Positions 16,795-25,692 of a stretch of 60,075 bases of DNA are shown here, piece after piece. The translations under genes and the position numbers were made by a program. The stretch is from DATMQA01 sp035566895 (GTDB lineage: Bacteria > Verrucomicrobiota > Verrucomicrobiia > Limisphaerales > UBA8199). Position 1 is the first letter of the stretch; every line of letters starts with the position of its first letter. The stretch covers positions 1 to 60,075 of the forward strand of contig DATMQA010000028.1 of assembly GCA_035566895.1 (NCBI GenBank), written 5' to 3'. Under the pieces are notes generated by a model that saw only the letters and a list, made by a program, of their open reading frames with translations, had not been told where the DNA came from and searched no databases.

Positions 16795-16946
16795 AAGCCA
16801 AGGTTGTCGACCTCACAGGCCTAACTTTGGAGGAACGGCGGGCTAAAGTAATCCATAGGTAAACAACGCCAAAGCGCTCCCGCATTTGTCGGTTCTGCAG
16901 CCTAAAGGCCGCGCTCCGATTCCAACCGCTTGCACCCTCCGGGGTG

Positions 16947-19900
16947 ATGGGGCACTCTTTTGTCGTGAGCGTTGCCAATGCCAAGCCGGAAACCGTCAGG
17001 GAAACCCCTTCGCTCCCGCGCGATACTGAAGCGGCGGTCCGCCAATGGGGCGAGAAGCTGTTCGGTCTCATCGACACGGCGGAAGGTCCGTCGCTGTTCA
17101 GCCGGAAGGGGTTCTACGGAACCTTGATGGAGTGGGCGATGCGTGATGAGCATTTCAAGACGCAGCTCTTCCGTTTCGTGGATGCGCTGCCGACCCTTAC
17201 ATCGTCCGGTGAAGTCGCCCGCCATCTCCAGGAATACCTGGGGGACGACCAAGTGAAGCTGTCCCCTGCCCTGCGGCTGGGGTTGAAAGCCGCCGGCGGT
17301 GCTTCCTGGCTGGTCGGCGCCGGCATCAGGACGCAGGTCACTGGGATGGCGCGGCAGTTCATGCTCGGCAATGAACCGAAAGAGATCGTCGCGACGCTGC
17401 GGGAGTTCAATGAGCAGGATATCGCCTTTACCGTAGATGTGCTTGGCGAAGCCGTCGTCAGCGAGAGCGAGGCCGACGAATATGCCCAACGCTATGTCGA
17501 TTTGATGGACTTGCTTGGGCACGAGATTCCGACCTGGAAGCATCGCTGCAAGAGCAACCAATCGACCCGCGGCGAGGTGCCGGCGCTTAACCTTTCCGTC
17601 AAAGTTTCGGCGCTATATTCCCAGGTCCACCCCACCGACCCGGAAACTGCCCTGGAAAAGATCTCCGCCCGGCTGCGTCCGCTGCTGCGCCGCGCCAAAG
17701 AACTGGGCGCGTTCATCAACTTCGACATGGAAAGTTACGCGCTCAAGGACCTCACGCTCCAGCTTTTCAAGACGATTTTCGCCGAAGTGGAGTTCGCCGA
17801 AGAGCCTGCGTGCGGCCTGGCGTTGCAAGCTTACCTGAAGGATAGCGAGACTGACTTGCAGGGAGTGATCGACTGGGTGAGGGAACGCCGACATCGAATC
17901 ACCGTGCGCTTGGTCAAAGGAGCGTACTGGGATTACGAAACACTCATCGCCCGCCAGCGGCACTGGCCGGTGCCGGCGTTCGGCACGAAAGCCGAGACCG
18001 ACGCGAATTTTGAGAGACTTTCGCTCAAGCTGTTGGAAAATGAGGAGGTGATCGATGCCGCATTCGGCACGCACAACGTGCGCAGCATCGCGTTTGTGCT
18101 GGCGCAAGCGGAGCGCCTGGGTGTCAACCCGCGAGATTTCGAGTTTCAGATGCTGTATGGGATGGCCGAGCCGATCAAGGCGGCGGTGCTGCAACTCGGT
18201 TGCCGGCTTCGCGAGTATTGTCCGGTTGGCGAATTGCTGCCCGGGATGGCCTACCTGGTGAGGCGGTTGCTGGAGAACACTTCGAATGAGGGTTTCCTGG
18301 CAAGTAAATTTGCAAAGGGAGCCGGCCGGGAAGAGTTGCTGAAGGCTCCGCTCGGTGCTAAAGGTGAATCGGATACGCTCCGTGAACCGCAAGCTGGTAA
18401 GCGACCCCTCACCCCAACCCTCTCCCCTTATGAAGGGGAGAGGGAGAACGACCCGGCTCAGCGTTCTCAGGCAGCTCGTTCGTCGGAGTTCGATTCTGGT
18501 GCCGTTGTTTCCAAATCAGAGCCTCCTGACGTCGGCTCCTACAAGGCAGAACCCGCTGACGCCGGCTGCTACGAGGAGGGGTTCCGCAATGAGCCTCACA
18601 CGGATTTCACGAGGGCTGGGGAGCGCGAGAAAATGCGTTTGGCGATACAGACCGTGCGACGGTCGCTGGGCCAGAGGCATCCACTGGTCATCAATCACAG
18701 AGCGGTTTCGACGCGTGATTGGCTGCCGTCGCTCAATCCGGCCAACCAACAGGAGATCGTCGGTTATGCTGCCCAGGCGACTATTGCCGATGCCGATGCG
18801 GCACTCGCGGCTGCACGTGCGGCGCAACCGAAGTGGGCGCGCACGCCAGCCGCCGAACGCGCGGCGCTCCTGGAAAAAGTCGCCGACCTCATGCGCCGGG
18901 ACAAGGCGGCACTGTGCGCCCTCGAAGTTCTCGAAGCGGGCAAACAATGGGCCGAAGCCGACGCGGACGTGGCCGAGGGGATCGATTTCTGCGACTTTTA
19001 CGCCGCGACGATGCGCGGGCTCGGCCGGCCGCAGCGCACGCAAGCAGTCGCCGGCGAATCCAACTTCCAGCATTGGTGGCCGCGCGGTGTGGGTGTGATC
19101 ATTTCACCCTGGAATTTCCCGCTGGCGATTCTCACCGGCATGGCTGCGGCGGCAGGAGTGGCCGGCAACGCAATCATCCTGAAACCTTCCGACCAAACGC
19201 CGGTCATTGGCGCGCGCCTGATGGGGCTGTTCATGGAGGCCGGGATGCCCGCGGGGGTGGTCAATCTACTGACGGGCCCGGGAGGAAGCGTCGGGGCGCA
19301 CCTGGTGGGACATGCCCAGATTGATTTCATCGCATTCACCGGATCGAAAGAGGTGGGTCTGAAGATTTGGGAAACGGCAGGGCGCACCGCGCCCGGGCAG
19401 TCAAACCTCAAAAAGGTCGTTTGCGAAATGGGCGGCAAGAATTGTCTGATTGTCGATAGTGACGCGGACCTGGACGAAGCGGTGGCGGGCTGCATGAGTT
19501 CGGCGTTTAGTTACCAGGGGCAAAAGTGCAGCGCCCTATCGCGGTTAGTGGTCCTGGCGGAAAACTACGGCAAATTCCTTGAGCGGCTGGTAGCCGCCGC
19601 GGCGTCGATGCGGGTTGGCCCGGCAGAGGTTCCGGGAACGGTGCTTGGCCCAGTTATCAGCCGGGACGCTCAGCAGCGGATTCTAGCCATAATCCAAGCC
19701 GGAAAGGCCGAAGCGAAACTGGCTTGGCAAGGCGCGGTTCCGGACGAGCCCAACGCGTGTTACGTTCCGCCGACGATTTTTACTGACGTTCCGCCGACGA
19801 GCCGGCTGTTCCGGGAGGAAATCTTCGGGCCGGTGCTGGCCGTCACCAAGGCAAAAGATTTCGACGAGGCGCTGGCGCTGGCCAATGACAGTGAGTTCGC

Positions 19901-20150
19901 GCTCACCGGCGGTTGTTACTCCCGCAGCCCGGTGAACATCGAGCGCGCCAAGAACGAACTGGTGTGCGGCAACCTCTACATCAACCGGACGATCACGGGA
20001 GCGATTGTCGAGCGGCAACCGTTTGGGGGCTTTAAGATGTCCGGCGGGGGCACCAAAGCGGGTGGGCGGGAATATTTGCAGAACTTCCTTGTGCCGCGCG
20101 TCGTGACTGAGAATTGCATGAGGCGAGGCTTTGCGCCGGCGGAAGATTAA
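16947..20150 (+). CDS. putA: Bifunctional proline dehydrogenase / L-glutamate gamma-semialdehyde dehydrogenase PutA
   Basis: Oxidises proline to glutamate in two steps, FAD-dependent then NAD-dependent. Residues ~200-455 are the proline dehydrogenase barrel (VKVSALYSQVHP, FINFDMESYALKDLT, VRLVKGAYWDYE, GMAYLVRRLLENTSNEGF with the conserved Arg pair). Residues ~560-1045 are the aldehyde dehydrogenase (IISPWNFPLAI, FTGSKEVGL, VVCEMGGKN, catalytic Cys in GQKCSALSR near residue 861). There is no N-terminal DNA-binding domain, so this is a non-regulatory PutA. The linker, residues ~460-555, is long and low-complexity and contains an in-frame palindromic repeat at ~486-500. An overlapping GTG at 16944 is an alternative start. 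Confidence 0.95.
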   Translation: MGHSFVVSVANAKPETVRETPSLPRDTEAAVRQWGEKLFGLIDTAEGPSLFSRKGFYGTLMEWAMRDEHFKTQLFRFVDALPTLTSSGEVARHLQEYLGDDQVKLSPALRLGLKAAGGASWLVGAGIRTQVTGMARQFMLGNEPKEIVATLREFNEQDIAFTVDVLGEAVVSESEADEYAQRYVDLMDLLGHEIPTWKHRCKSNQSTRGEVPALNLSVKVSALYSQVHPTDPETALEKISARLRPLLRRAKELGAFINFDMESYALKDLTLQLFKTIFAEVEFAEEPACGLALQAYLKDSETDLQGVIDWVRERRHRITVRLVKGAYWDYETLIARQRHWPVPAFGTKAETDANFERLSLKLLENEEVIDAAFGTHNVRSIAFVLAQAERLGVNPRDFEFQMLYGMAEPIKAAVLQLGCRLREYCPVGELLPGMAYLVRRLLENTSNEGFLASKFAKGAGREELLKAPLGAKGESDTLREPQAGKRPLTPTLSPYEGERENDPAQRSQAARSSEFDSGAVVSKSEPPDVGSYKAEPADAGCYEEGFRNEPHTDFTRAGEREKMRLAIQTVRRSLGQRHPLVINHRAVSTRDWLPSLNPANQQEIVGYAAQATIADADAALAAARAAQPKWARTPAAERAALLEKVADLMRRDKAALCALEVLEAGKQWAEADADVAEGIDFCDFYAATMRGLGRPQRTQAVAGESNFQHWWPRGVGVIISPWNFPLAILTGMAAAAGVAGNAIILKPSDQTPVIGARLMGLFMEAGMPAGVVNLLTGPGGSVGAHLVGHAQIDFIAFTGSKEVGLKIWETAGRTAPGQSNLKKVVCEMGGKNCLIVDSDADLDEAVAGCMSSAFSYQGQKCSALSRLVVLAENYGKFLERLVAAAASMRVGPAEVPGTVLGPVISRDAQQRILAIIQAGKAEAKLAWQGAVPDEPNACYVPPTIFTDVPPTSRLFREEIFGPVLAVTKAKDFDEALALANDSEFALTGGCYSRSPVNIERAKNELVCGNLYINRTITGAIVERQPFGGFKMSGGGTKAGGREYLQNFLVPRVVTENCMRRGFAPAED
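18404..18445. repeat. Palindromic CCCTCTCCCC element, copy 2, in frame inside putA
   Basis: Copy 2 of the element at 547-587: ACCCCTCACCCCAACCCTCT, then CCCCTTATGAAGGGGAGAGG. It is translated as RPLTPTLSPYEGERE within the PutA inter-domain linker, keeping the frame open. The flanks (GTGAACCGCAAGC...GCGACC) resemble those of copies 1 and 3, showing insertion of a pre-existing unit rather than chance. Confidence 0.9.
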
Positions 20151-20198
20151 GGGTTGGCCCGCAGATGACGCAGATGGGGCACGATGGGGGCTGACAGG

Positions 20199-21500
20199 TT
20201 AGACGTCCTGAAGTTTGCCGCTCTGATACGTTTCGTAGGCGCTGAGGTCGAGCAGGCCATGGCCGGAAAGATTGAAGAGGAGCACACGTTTGCGCCCGGC
20301 CTCGCGGGCTTTGAGCGCTTCGGCGGCGACGGCGGCGATGGCGTGAGCTGATTCGGGCGCGGGCACGATACCTTCGGTTTGCGCGAAGAGGGTAGCGTTC
20401 TCGAAAACTTTGGTCTGGTGATAGGCCTCGGCCTCGATGAGTCCCAGCTTGAGGGCGTGGCTGACCATGGGGGACATACCGTGATAGCGCAGCCCTCCGG
20501 CATGGATGGAGGGCGGCATAAACTTGTGACCGAGGGTGTACATCATCAGGAGCGGCGTGGTCTCGGCGGTGTCGCCGAAATCGTAGCGCAGTTCGCCTTT
20601 GGTGAGAGTGGGGCAGGCCGACGGCTCGACAGCGACAAGGCGGTACTTCTTTTTCTCGGTGATTTTTCTACGCAGGAACGGAAACACCAGTCCGGCGAAG
20701 TTGCTTCCGCCGCCGCAGCAGGCAAAAATCGTGTCTGGCTCCTCACCGGCCATTTCCATCTGCCTGATGCTTTCCTGGCCGATGACCGTCTGGTGAAGGC
20801 AAACGAGATTGAGGACGCTCCCCAGGGAATATTTGGTGTTGGGATGCTTCATCGTGTCTTCGATGGCCTCGCTGATGGCGATGCCGAGGCTGCCCTGGCA
20901 ATGGGGATCTTCGGCCAGCAGTTTACGGCCATACTCGGTCTGGTCGCTCGGGCTGGGATGCACGGTCGCGCCCCAGGTGTGCATCAACATGCGGCGATAG
21001 GGTTTCTGCTGATAGCTGACCTTGACCATGTACACATTGCATTCCAGGCCAAACAACTTGGAGGCCAGCGCCACCGATGAACCCCATTGTCCGGCGCCGG
21101 TCTCGGTCGCCAGGCGCTTCGTGCCGGCAATTTTATTGAAGTAAGCCTGGGCCACGGAGGTATTGACCTTGTGACTGCCGGCTGGGCTGACGCCTTCGTA
21201 TTTGTAGTAGATATGGGCAGGTGTTTGCAGCGCCTGCTCGAACCGCACCGCGCGGAGCAACGGCGTCGGGCGCCACAGCGCGTAGATGTCGCGCACCGGG
21301 TCAGGGATCTCGACCCAGCGCTCGGGGCTCATTTCCTGCTGGACGAGGTTCTCGGAGAAAATAGCGAGCAACGCCTCTGGGGGGATGGGCTGTTTCGTTC
21401 CCGGGTGCAGCGGAGGCGGCAGGGGCTCGGGAAAATCGGCGAGCAGGTTGTACCAGGTCTGGGGGATATCGTTTTGGGTCAGGTCGAAACGTGTTTGCAT
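20199..21500 (-). CDS. trpB: TrpB-like pyridoxal-phosphate enzyme (TrpB2 type)
   Basis: A PLP-dependent beta-replacement enzyme that makes tryptophan from indole and serine. The 433-residue length and N-terminus (QNDIPQTWYNLLADFPEPLP) fit the TIGR01415/TrpB2 group rather than the canonical ~400-residue TrpB1. The PLP lysine lies in GVSPAGSHKVNTSVAQAYF near residue 110. ETGAGQWGSSVALASKLFG, the phosphate-binding CCGGGSNFAG and the C-terminal LSGHGLLDL are conserved. No trpA is adjacent. TrpB2 enzymes interact weakly or not at all with TrpA and may salvage indole, so an additional trpBA elsewhere is likely (inference). It converges on putA across 48 bp. Confidence 0.9.
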   Translation of the reverse strand: MQTRFDLTQNDIPQTWYNLLADFPEPLPPPLHPGTKQPIPPEALLAIFSENLVQQEMSPERWVEIPDPVRDIYALWRPTPLLRAVRFEQALQTPAHIYYKYEGVSPAGSHKVNTSVAQAYFNKIAGTKRLATETGAGQWGSSVALASKLFGLECNVYMVKVSYQQKPYRRMLMHTWGATVHPSPSDQTEYGRKLLAEDPHCQGSLGIAISEAIEDTMKHPNTKYSLGSVLNLVCLHQTVIGQESIRQMEMAGEEPDTIFACCGGGSNFAGLVFPFLRRKITEKKKYRLVAVEPSACPTLTKGELRYDFGDTAETTPLLMMYTLGHKFMPPSIHAGGLRYHGMSPMVSHALKLGLIEAEAYHQTKVFENATLFAQTEGIVPAPESAHAIAAVAAEALKAREAGRKRVLLFNLSGHGLLDLSAYETYQSGKLQDV

Positions 21501-21571
21501 GGCCAGTTCAGATTCAATTGTTCCGGGTCGAACAGTGCGACATTAGTAAGAAGGGTTGATGGGGTCACGCA

Positions 21572-21657
21572 ATGAGTTACATGGGTTACATGGTTACATG
21601 AGTTACATGGTTACACGGTTACATCGTTACATGGTTACATTCGTTACATGGTTACAT
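21572..21657. repeat. GGTTACATG-type tandem array
   Basis: About ten units of 8-9 bp built on GTTACATG (variants GGTTACATG, AGTTACATG, GGTTACACG, CGTTACATG) run without interruption. They lie in the 273-bp space between the divergent trpB and arsC genes. Related arrays are at 24480, 52590 and, in opposite orientation, 56569. Confidence 0.92.
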
Positions 21658-21773
21658 GACGGATGCTTGCGTCTTTTGGTGGCACTAACCAGATGCGCCA
21701 CGTCGAAATGGCTGCGCTCAGCGGGGGATTGCTGGCGGGCCGGGCTTCTGGTATGCGAAAGGCGGCACATGTT

Positions 21774-22232
21774 ATGGAGTCGAAACCGTTAGTTCTGATA
21801 CTTTGCACCGGCAACTCCTGTCGCAGCCATATGGCGGAAGGCATTTTGCGCGCGGCGGCGGGGGATATTTTGGACGTTCAAAGCGCGGGGTCCAAGCCGG
21901 CAGGGTTTGTGCATCCGCTAGCCGCCAAGGTTATGGCGGAGATTGGCATCGATATTTCCAAGCATCACTCGAAACACCTGGACGAATTCCTGAAACGCGA
22001 CGTCGAAACGGTCATCACGGTGTGCGATAACGCCAACCAGGCCTGCCCCATCTTCCCCGGCCAAGTCAACCGGCACCATTGGGCGTTTGAGGACCCGGCT
22101 CACGCGAGCGGGACGGACGAGCAAAAACTCGAGGCGTTCCGCCGGGTGCGCGACGAACTGCGGCGCGTTTTCGAGGCTTATGCTGCGGGACGGCGAGAAA
22201 GGGCAGTGGCAACTAAAACACTTCCGCCTTGA
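21774..22232 (+). CDS. arsC: Arsenate reductase, LMW-phosphatase (thioredoxin-coupled) type
   Basis: Reduces arsenate to arsenite for detoxification. The 152-residue protein has the P-loop CTGNSCRS at residues 11-18 and the second cysteine pair in VCDNANQACP (C84, C91). This matches the three-cysteine relay of the Staphylococcus-type ArsC. HWAFEDPAHASG is also conserved. The ATG at 21774 is chosen because it starts right before the P-loop strand; earlier in-frame ATGs at 21663 and 21753 would add repeat-derived residues. No arsR, arsB or acr3 gene is nearby. The gene end overlaps the convergent radical SAM gene by 20 bp. Confidence 0.9.
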   Translation: MESKPLVLILCTGNSCRSHMAEGILRAAAGDILDVQSAGSKPAGFVHPLAAKVMAEIGIDISKHHSKHLDEFLKRDVETVITVCDNANQACPIFPGQVNRHHWAFEDPAHASGTDEQKLEAFRRVRDELRRVFEAYAAGRRERAVATKTLPP

Positions 22233-23127
22233 GCCCGGTCCGCTGGCGCACTACTTGGGCGATGCGAGAGAGGGCTTTGAGAGGCAAATGGCCGCAATCG
22301 GAGCTCACCGAGGGGCGGGTGGCCGAGTAAATCTGCACGAGTGAAATTTCAGCGCCGGCCTTCTTGAGTTCGAGCAGGCGCCGGGCGTATTGCTCGACTT
22401 CTTCCAGCGGCGGTTCCTCGTGCTTGATCGCCGGGAAGAGGCTTTGGATGACGATGGGCCGCTGGCGGCCGAGCGTCAGGATATTCGAGAGAATCTTCTC
22501 GAGCGGCACATCGGCCTGGTTGACTTTGTTCACGTAAGCCTGAGTGCCGCCATCGAGCTTGGCCCAGATTTCATCGCTCCGGGTGAAATACTTGAGCCCC
22601 TTTTGGACGAGCGGGAGGTCGAGCCCGGTGGCATTGGTGATCAGCACAAGTTTGAAGAAGGGAAAGCCGCCAAGGGCGCGCACGTGCACAACCGCTTGCA
22701 GGGCCTCCGGGAACCTGGGGGAGAGGGTAGGTTCCCCATCGCCGCTCAAGGCGACGTGCCGCAACTGCAGCAACTCGTCCGGCAGCCCATGATACCAGGG
22801 CCGTTCCCGCAACCGGCCCGCCTGCACGAAAGACAGCGTTTTCCTCAGTTCCACTGCCATGGTCTCGACGTCCAACTCATGAGGCAGCGCGGTTCCATTG
22901 CGGTGCACTTCGCAATAAACGCACCGGAAATTGCAATTCTTATCGGGGTTCATGTTGACCCCGATCGATAATCCCCGTGCACGCGGCGAAACCACCGCAT
23001 ATACAAATCGGTTGTCCAGAAAATCGCGCGGGGCGCCAAAGGCTGTCTCGCGGGGGTCAATGGCCGGAGGCGGGACCTTCCTCTTCGGCTCGGTCACTCC
23101 GACGCTATGTGTATCAACGTCTTCCAC
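22213..23127 (-). CDS. Radical SAM protein, function unknown
   Basis: A 304-residue radical SAM enzyme with the [4Fe-4S] motif CNFRCVYC near residue 66, followed by HVALSGDGEPTLSPRFPEAL (the GGE-like SAM-binding strand, here SGDGEPT) and LVLITNATGLDL. A C-terminal region, VVIQSLFPAIKHEEPPL-type (actual PIVIQSLFPAIKHEEPPLEE), continues the barrel. It resembles the COG0731-like family that is annotated only generally as Fe-S oxidoreductase. The start is a GTG at 23127 with no clear Shine-Dalgarno. No linked substrate peptide or partner gene suggests its role. Confidence 0.85.
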   Translation of the reverse strand: MEDVDTHSVGVTEPKRKVPPPAIDPRETAFGAPRDFLDNRFVYAVVSPRARGLSIGVNMNPDKNCNFRCVYCEVHRNGTALPHELDVETMAVELRKTLSFVQAGRLRERPWYHGLPDELLQLRHVALSGDGEPTLSPRFPEALQAVVHVRALGGFPFFKLVLITNATGLDLPLVQKGLKYFTRSDEIWAKLDGGTQAYVNKVNQADVPLEKILSNILTLGRQRPIVIQSLFPAIKHEEPPLEEVEQYARRLLELKKAGAEISLVQIYSATRPSVSSDCGHLPLKALSRIAQVVRQRTGLKAEVF

Positions 23128-23442
23128 AATGTCGAGTTAAGCCTAGGACTGGACCGCCAAGCGCACTACACTACGCTTGCTAAAAATAGGACATTTTTTG
23201 GTGGCTTGGATCCTTATGGAAGACAGTTAGCCGGACTGATTTTAACCCCGCTCCCAGGCTGGAATAGCAAGGATCATGGCCCACCTTCGGCGCGCGGTCC
23301 AAAAGCAGCACTGATTACGGGCAATGGCCCCAGGAAGGTGCTTTTCAGAATAAAAGGCAACTTCACCTTTTATTTTTCGATTGTGACTTGCTCCTGCTGA
23401 GCGTGCCGTTGACGCTCATTCTCTGGCTGTTCAGAAAGTAGC
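23128..23442. other. 315-bp intergenic stretch with AT-rich inverted repeat
   Basis: No gene is supported. AATAAAAGG (23349-23357) and CCTTTTATT (23366-23374) form a perfect 9-bp inverted repeat with an 8-nt loop, then TTTC on the + strand. A weak terminator or protein-binding site is possible. It lies upstream of the radical SAM gene and downstream of hemC. Confidence 0.5.
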
Positions 23443-24459
23443 TCAGCGCAACTCCGCCGCCAGTTGCTGCCCCAAATCCACGGCTTCCTTAAGCGGGCGT
23501 TTGCCCTCGGCACGACGAACCGGGCCGGAAGCAAATGAAAGGGCGCGCATGTGGAGTTTGTTGCCGCTGACTTCCGCGTAAGCCGCGACGGGGCTTTGGC
23601 AGCCGCCGCCCATCGCGGCCAGAAACGCCCGCTCCGCGGTGACGCACTGAAGCGTATTGAAATCGTTCAGACGCTCGCAAATCGTCCCGATGCGCTCGTC
23701 TTCCGCGCGAACCTCGATCCCGATGGCGCCCTGGCCCACGCACGGCAACATGACCTCCGTGTCCAGCACCGTGGCGAGCAGGCCGTCCGGCACGGCATCT
23801 CCGCGGAGCCGTCCTTCGGGCGTAACCTGGAAGTTCAGCCGGGTGAGGCCTGCTAGTGCCAGCACGGTTGCGTCGAGCTCTGGTTTATCCGCGAGTTTCT
23901 GCATCCGGGTGACGACGTTGCCGCGAATGTCGGGGCATTTGAGCCCGGGATTCTGCGTCAGTAATTGCGCCCGGCGCCGCGTGCTGCTGGTGGCCACCAC
24001 GGCGCCTTCAGGGAGATCCTTTATCCTTAGGTTTCGCTGGAATCCGCGACGAGACGGTTTTCCCGGAGAGCCATCCTGGCCGGCTTCGGCGGCGCTAAAC
24101 CAGGCCGTGTCGCGATAAATCAGCACGTCGCGCACGTCGGCCCGTTTGCCGACGGCGCCGAGCTTCAATCCGGACGGCAAATCCGTCGGGAGGTCTTTGA
24201 GGCTGTGCACCGCCAAATCGGCTTTATGCTTGAGGAGGGCGACCTCCAGTTCTTTGGTGAACAGCCCCTTGGGCAAGGTTGAGCCTTCCTGGGCCAGCGA
24301 GGCGGTTTGGAGTTTGTCGCCGGTGGTTTTGATGATCTTGAGTTCGAAAGCGAGTTTTGGGAAAGCGGCGCGGCACTGAGCGAGGACCAGGTTGGCCTGG
24401 GCCAGGGCCAGCGCGCTGCCGCGCGTGGCGATGCCGATGGGCAAATTGGAACGAGGCAT
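23443..24459 (-). CDS. hemC: Porphobilinogen deaminase HemC
   Basis: Polymerises four porphobilinogens to hydroxymethylbilane. Motifs are IATRGSALALAQANLV, KGLFTKELEVALL, LAVHSLKDLPTDLP, the cofactor-binding GAVVATSSTRRRAQLL, and GGGCQSPVAAY with the dipyrromethane-attaching Cys at about residue 287. At 338 residues it is longer than the usual ~310. An extra segment after DVLIYRDT (AEAGQDGSPGKPSRRGFQRN) lies between conserved blocks and has a repeat-like Gly/Arg/Pro composition. It is last in the leftward ccsA-hemA-hemC set. Confidence 0.95.
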   Translation of the reverse strand: MPRSNLPIGIATRGSALALAQANLVLAQCRAAFPKLAFELKIIKTTGDKLQTASLAQEGSTLPKGLFTKELEVALLKHKADLAVHSLKDLPTDLPSGLKLGAVGKRADVRDVLIYRDTAWFSAAEAGQDGSPGKPSRRGFQRNLRIKDLPEGAVVATSSTRRRAQLLTQNPGLKCPDIRGNVVTRMQKLADKPELDATVLALAGLTRLNFQVTPEGRLRGDAVPDGLLATVLDTEVMLPCVGQGAIGIEVRAEDERIGTICERLNDFNTLQCVTAERAFLAAMGGGCQSPVAAYAEVSGNKLHMRALSFASGPVRRAEGKRPLKEAVDLGQQLAAELR

Positions 24460-24479
24460 GGGGCGGGCTACGGGGGGTT

Positions 24480-24610
24480 AAATGGGTTACACGGTTACAC
24501 GGTTACATGGTTAAAAGGTTACATGGTTAAAAGATTAAAAGGTTAAAAGAGTTAAATGGTTAGATCGCGAGGAGGATGTCCGGAGACTCGTAAAACGTAA
24601 AACGTAAATC
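24480..24610. repeat. GGTTACACG/GGTTAAAAG array followed by CGTAAAA heptamers
   Basis: From 24480 units drift from GGTTACACG and GGTTACATG to GGTTAAAAG and GTTAAATGG (to ~24563). After a 25-bp unique stretch, three CGTAAAA units follow at 24589-24609. Two repeat families thus share the hemA-hemC junction. Confidence 0.88.
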
Positions 24611-24628
24611 ATAAACTCTGAAGACGGG

Positions 24629-25687
24629 TCATTGTCGGCCGAAGGCAGGCCTGGCTTCTGGAGCAGATTGAGCCGGGCGCAGGTGGCCCAGGAGGGCTTC
24701 GGCCTTTTCGCGAATGATACGTTCGCAACGGGTGGCTTCTTCCTTGCGTTGCTTGAGGTAATCGTCAGCGATAGCTTGCAGGTCATCGATGTTGTAGAGG
24801 AAGACATTCTCCATGAAGTTGACCGCAGGGTCGATATCGCGCGGAACAGCGATGTCGATGAGCAGTAAAGGGCGGTTGTGGCGCAGTTTCATCAGCGGTT
24901 CCAATTTGGGGCGGTCCAAGATGTAATGCGGCGCGGAAGTACTGCTGATGACGATGTCAACATTTACAAACTCTGCGGACCAGGTGTCAAACTGTACGGC
25001 ACGCCCGCCTAACTCGGCTGCCAGGGCGGCAGCTTTATCGTAAGAGCGGTTGGCGACGATAATGCTACGCGCCCCGCGCGAGAGCAGCGCCCGCGCCGTC
25101 TTCTCGCCCGTGTCGCCGGCCCCGATGACCATTACCTGCCGTTGGCTAACCTCGCTGAAAATCTTCTCCGCCAGTTCCACCGCCACTGAACCAACAGAGA
25201 CGCTGCCGCGCTGGATGTTGGTCTGGGTACGAATGTGTTTGGCGACATTGAACGCACGCTGGAACGCCTTGTTGAGCCGGCTGCCAGTGTGGCCGTTTTG
25301 GAGCGCCAGGTCGTAGGCTTTTTTGAGTTGCCCGAGGATTTCGGTTTCGCCGAGCACCATTGAGTCGAGACCGCAGGCGACTTTGAACAGGTGATGGATA
25401 CTCTGGGGCTCTGTATAAGCGTAGATTTCGTCCGTGAGCGGCTCGCGGTAATCGTGGGAGGTGACCAGAAATTCCCGCAGGGCGCCAAAAGCAGTGGAAG
25501 GTTCGGCCGAGGTGGCGGCGTAGATTTCAACCCGATTACAGGTGGACAGAATGACCGCCTCCTGTGCTGTTCCTGACTCCCGCAGCAATCGCAGCGCGGC
25601 CGGAAGACGAGCCTCAGCAAAAGCGAAGCGCTCCCGCACGGTGACCGGCGAGGAATGATGGCTGAGGCCGATGACAACGAGGGGCAT
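24629..25687 (-). CDS. hemA: Glutamyl-tRNA reductase HemA
   Basis: Reduces glutamyl-tRNA to glutamate-1-semialdehyde, so this organism uses the C5 route to heme. Residues include VVIGLSHHSSPVTVRERFAF, ILSTCNRVEIYAAT with the catalytic Cys at residue 50, and ACGLDSMVLGETEILGQLKK. The NADPH-binding VMVIGAGDTGEKTARALLSR and a C-terminal dimerisation helix follow. The ATG at 25687 gives 352 residues and the standard MPLVVIGLSH start. The frame stays open another 51 codons upstream, but those are translated heptamer repeats (HVSRFTFHVSRFTF) and not part of the gene. It lies between ccsA and hemC. Confidence 0.96.
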   Translation of the reverse strand: MPLVVIGLSHHSSPVTVRERFAFAEARLPAALRLLRESGTAQEAVILSTCNRVEIYAATSAEPSTAFGALREFLVTSHDYREPLTDEIYAYTEPQSIHHLFKVACGLDSMVLGETEILGQLKKAYDLALQNGHTGSRLNKAFQRAFNVAKHIRTQTNIQRGSVSVGSVAVELAEKIFSEVSQRQVMVIGAGDTGEKTARALLSRGARSIIVANRSYDKAAALAAELGGRAVQFDTWSAEFVNVDIVISSTSAPHYILDRPKLEPLMKLRHNRPLLLIDIAVPRDIDPAVNFMENVFLYNIDDLQAIADDYLKQRKEEATRCERIIREKAEALLGHLRPAQSAPEARPAFGRQ

Positions 25688-25692
25688 GCTAA

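Noticed and set aside
23268..23441. A frame ending in a hydrophobic tail LLLLSVPLTLILWLFRK that resembles a membrane or sorting anchor
   Set aside because: The frame is short, has no credible start codon or ribosome-binding site, and no upstream domain.
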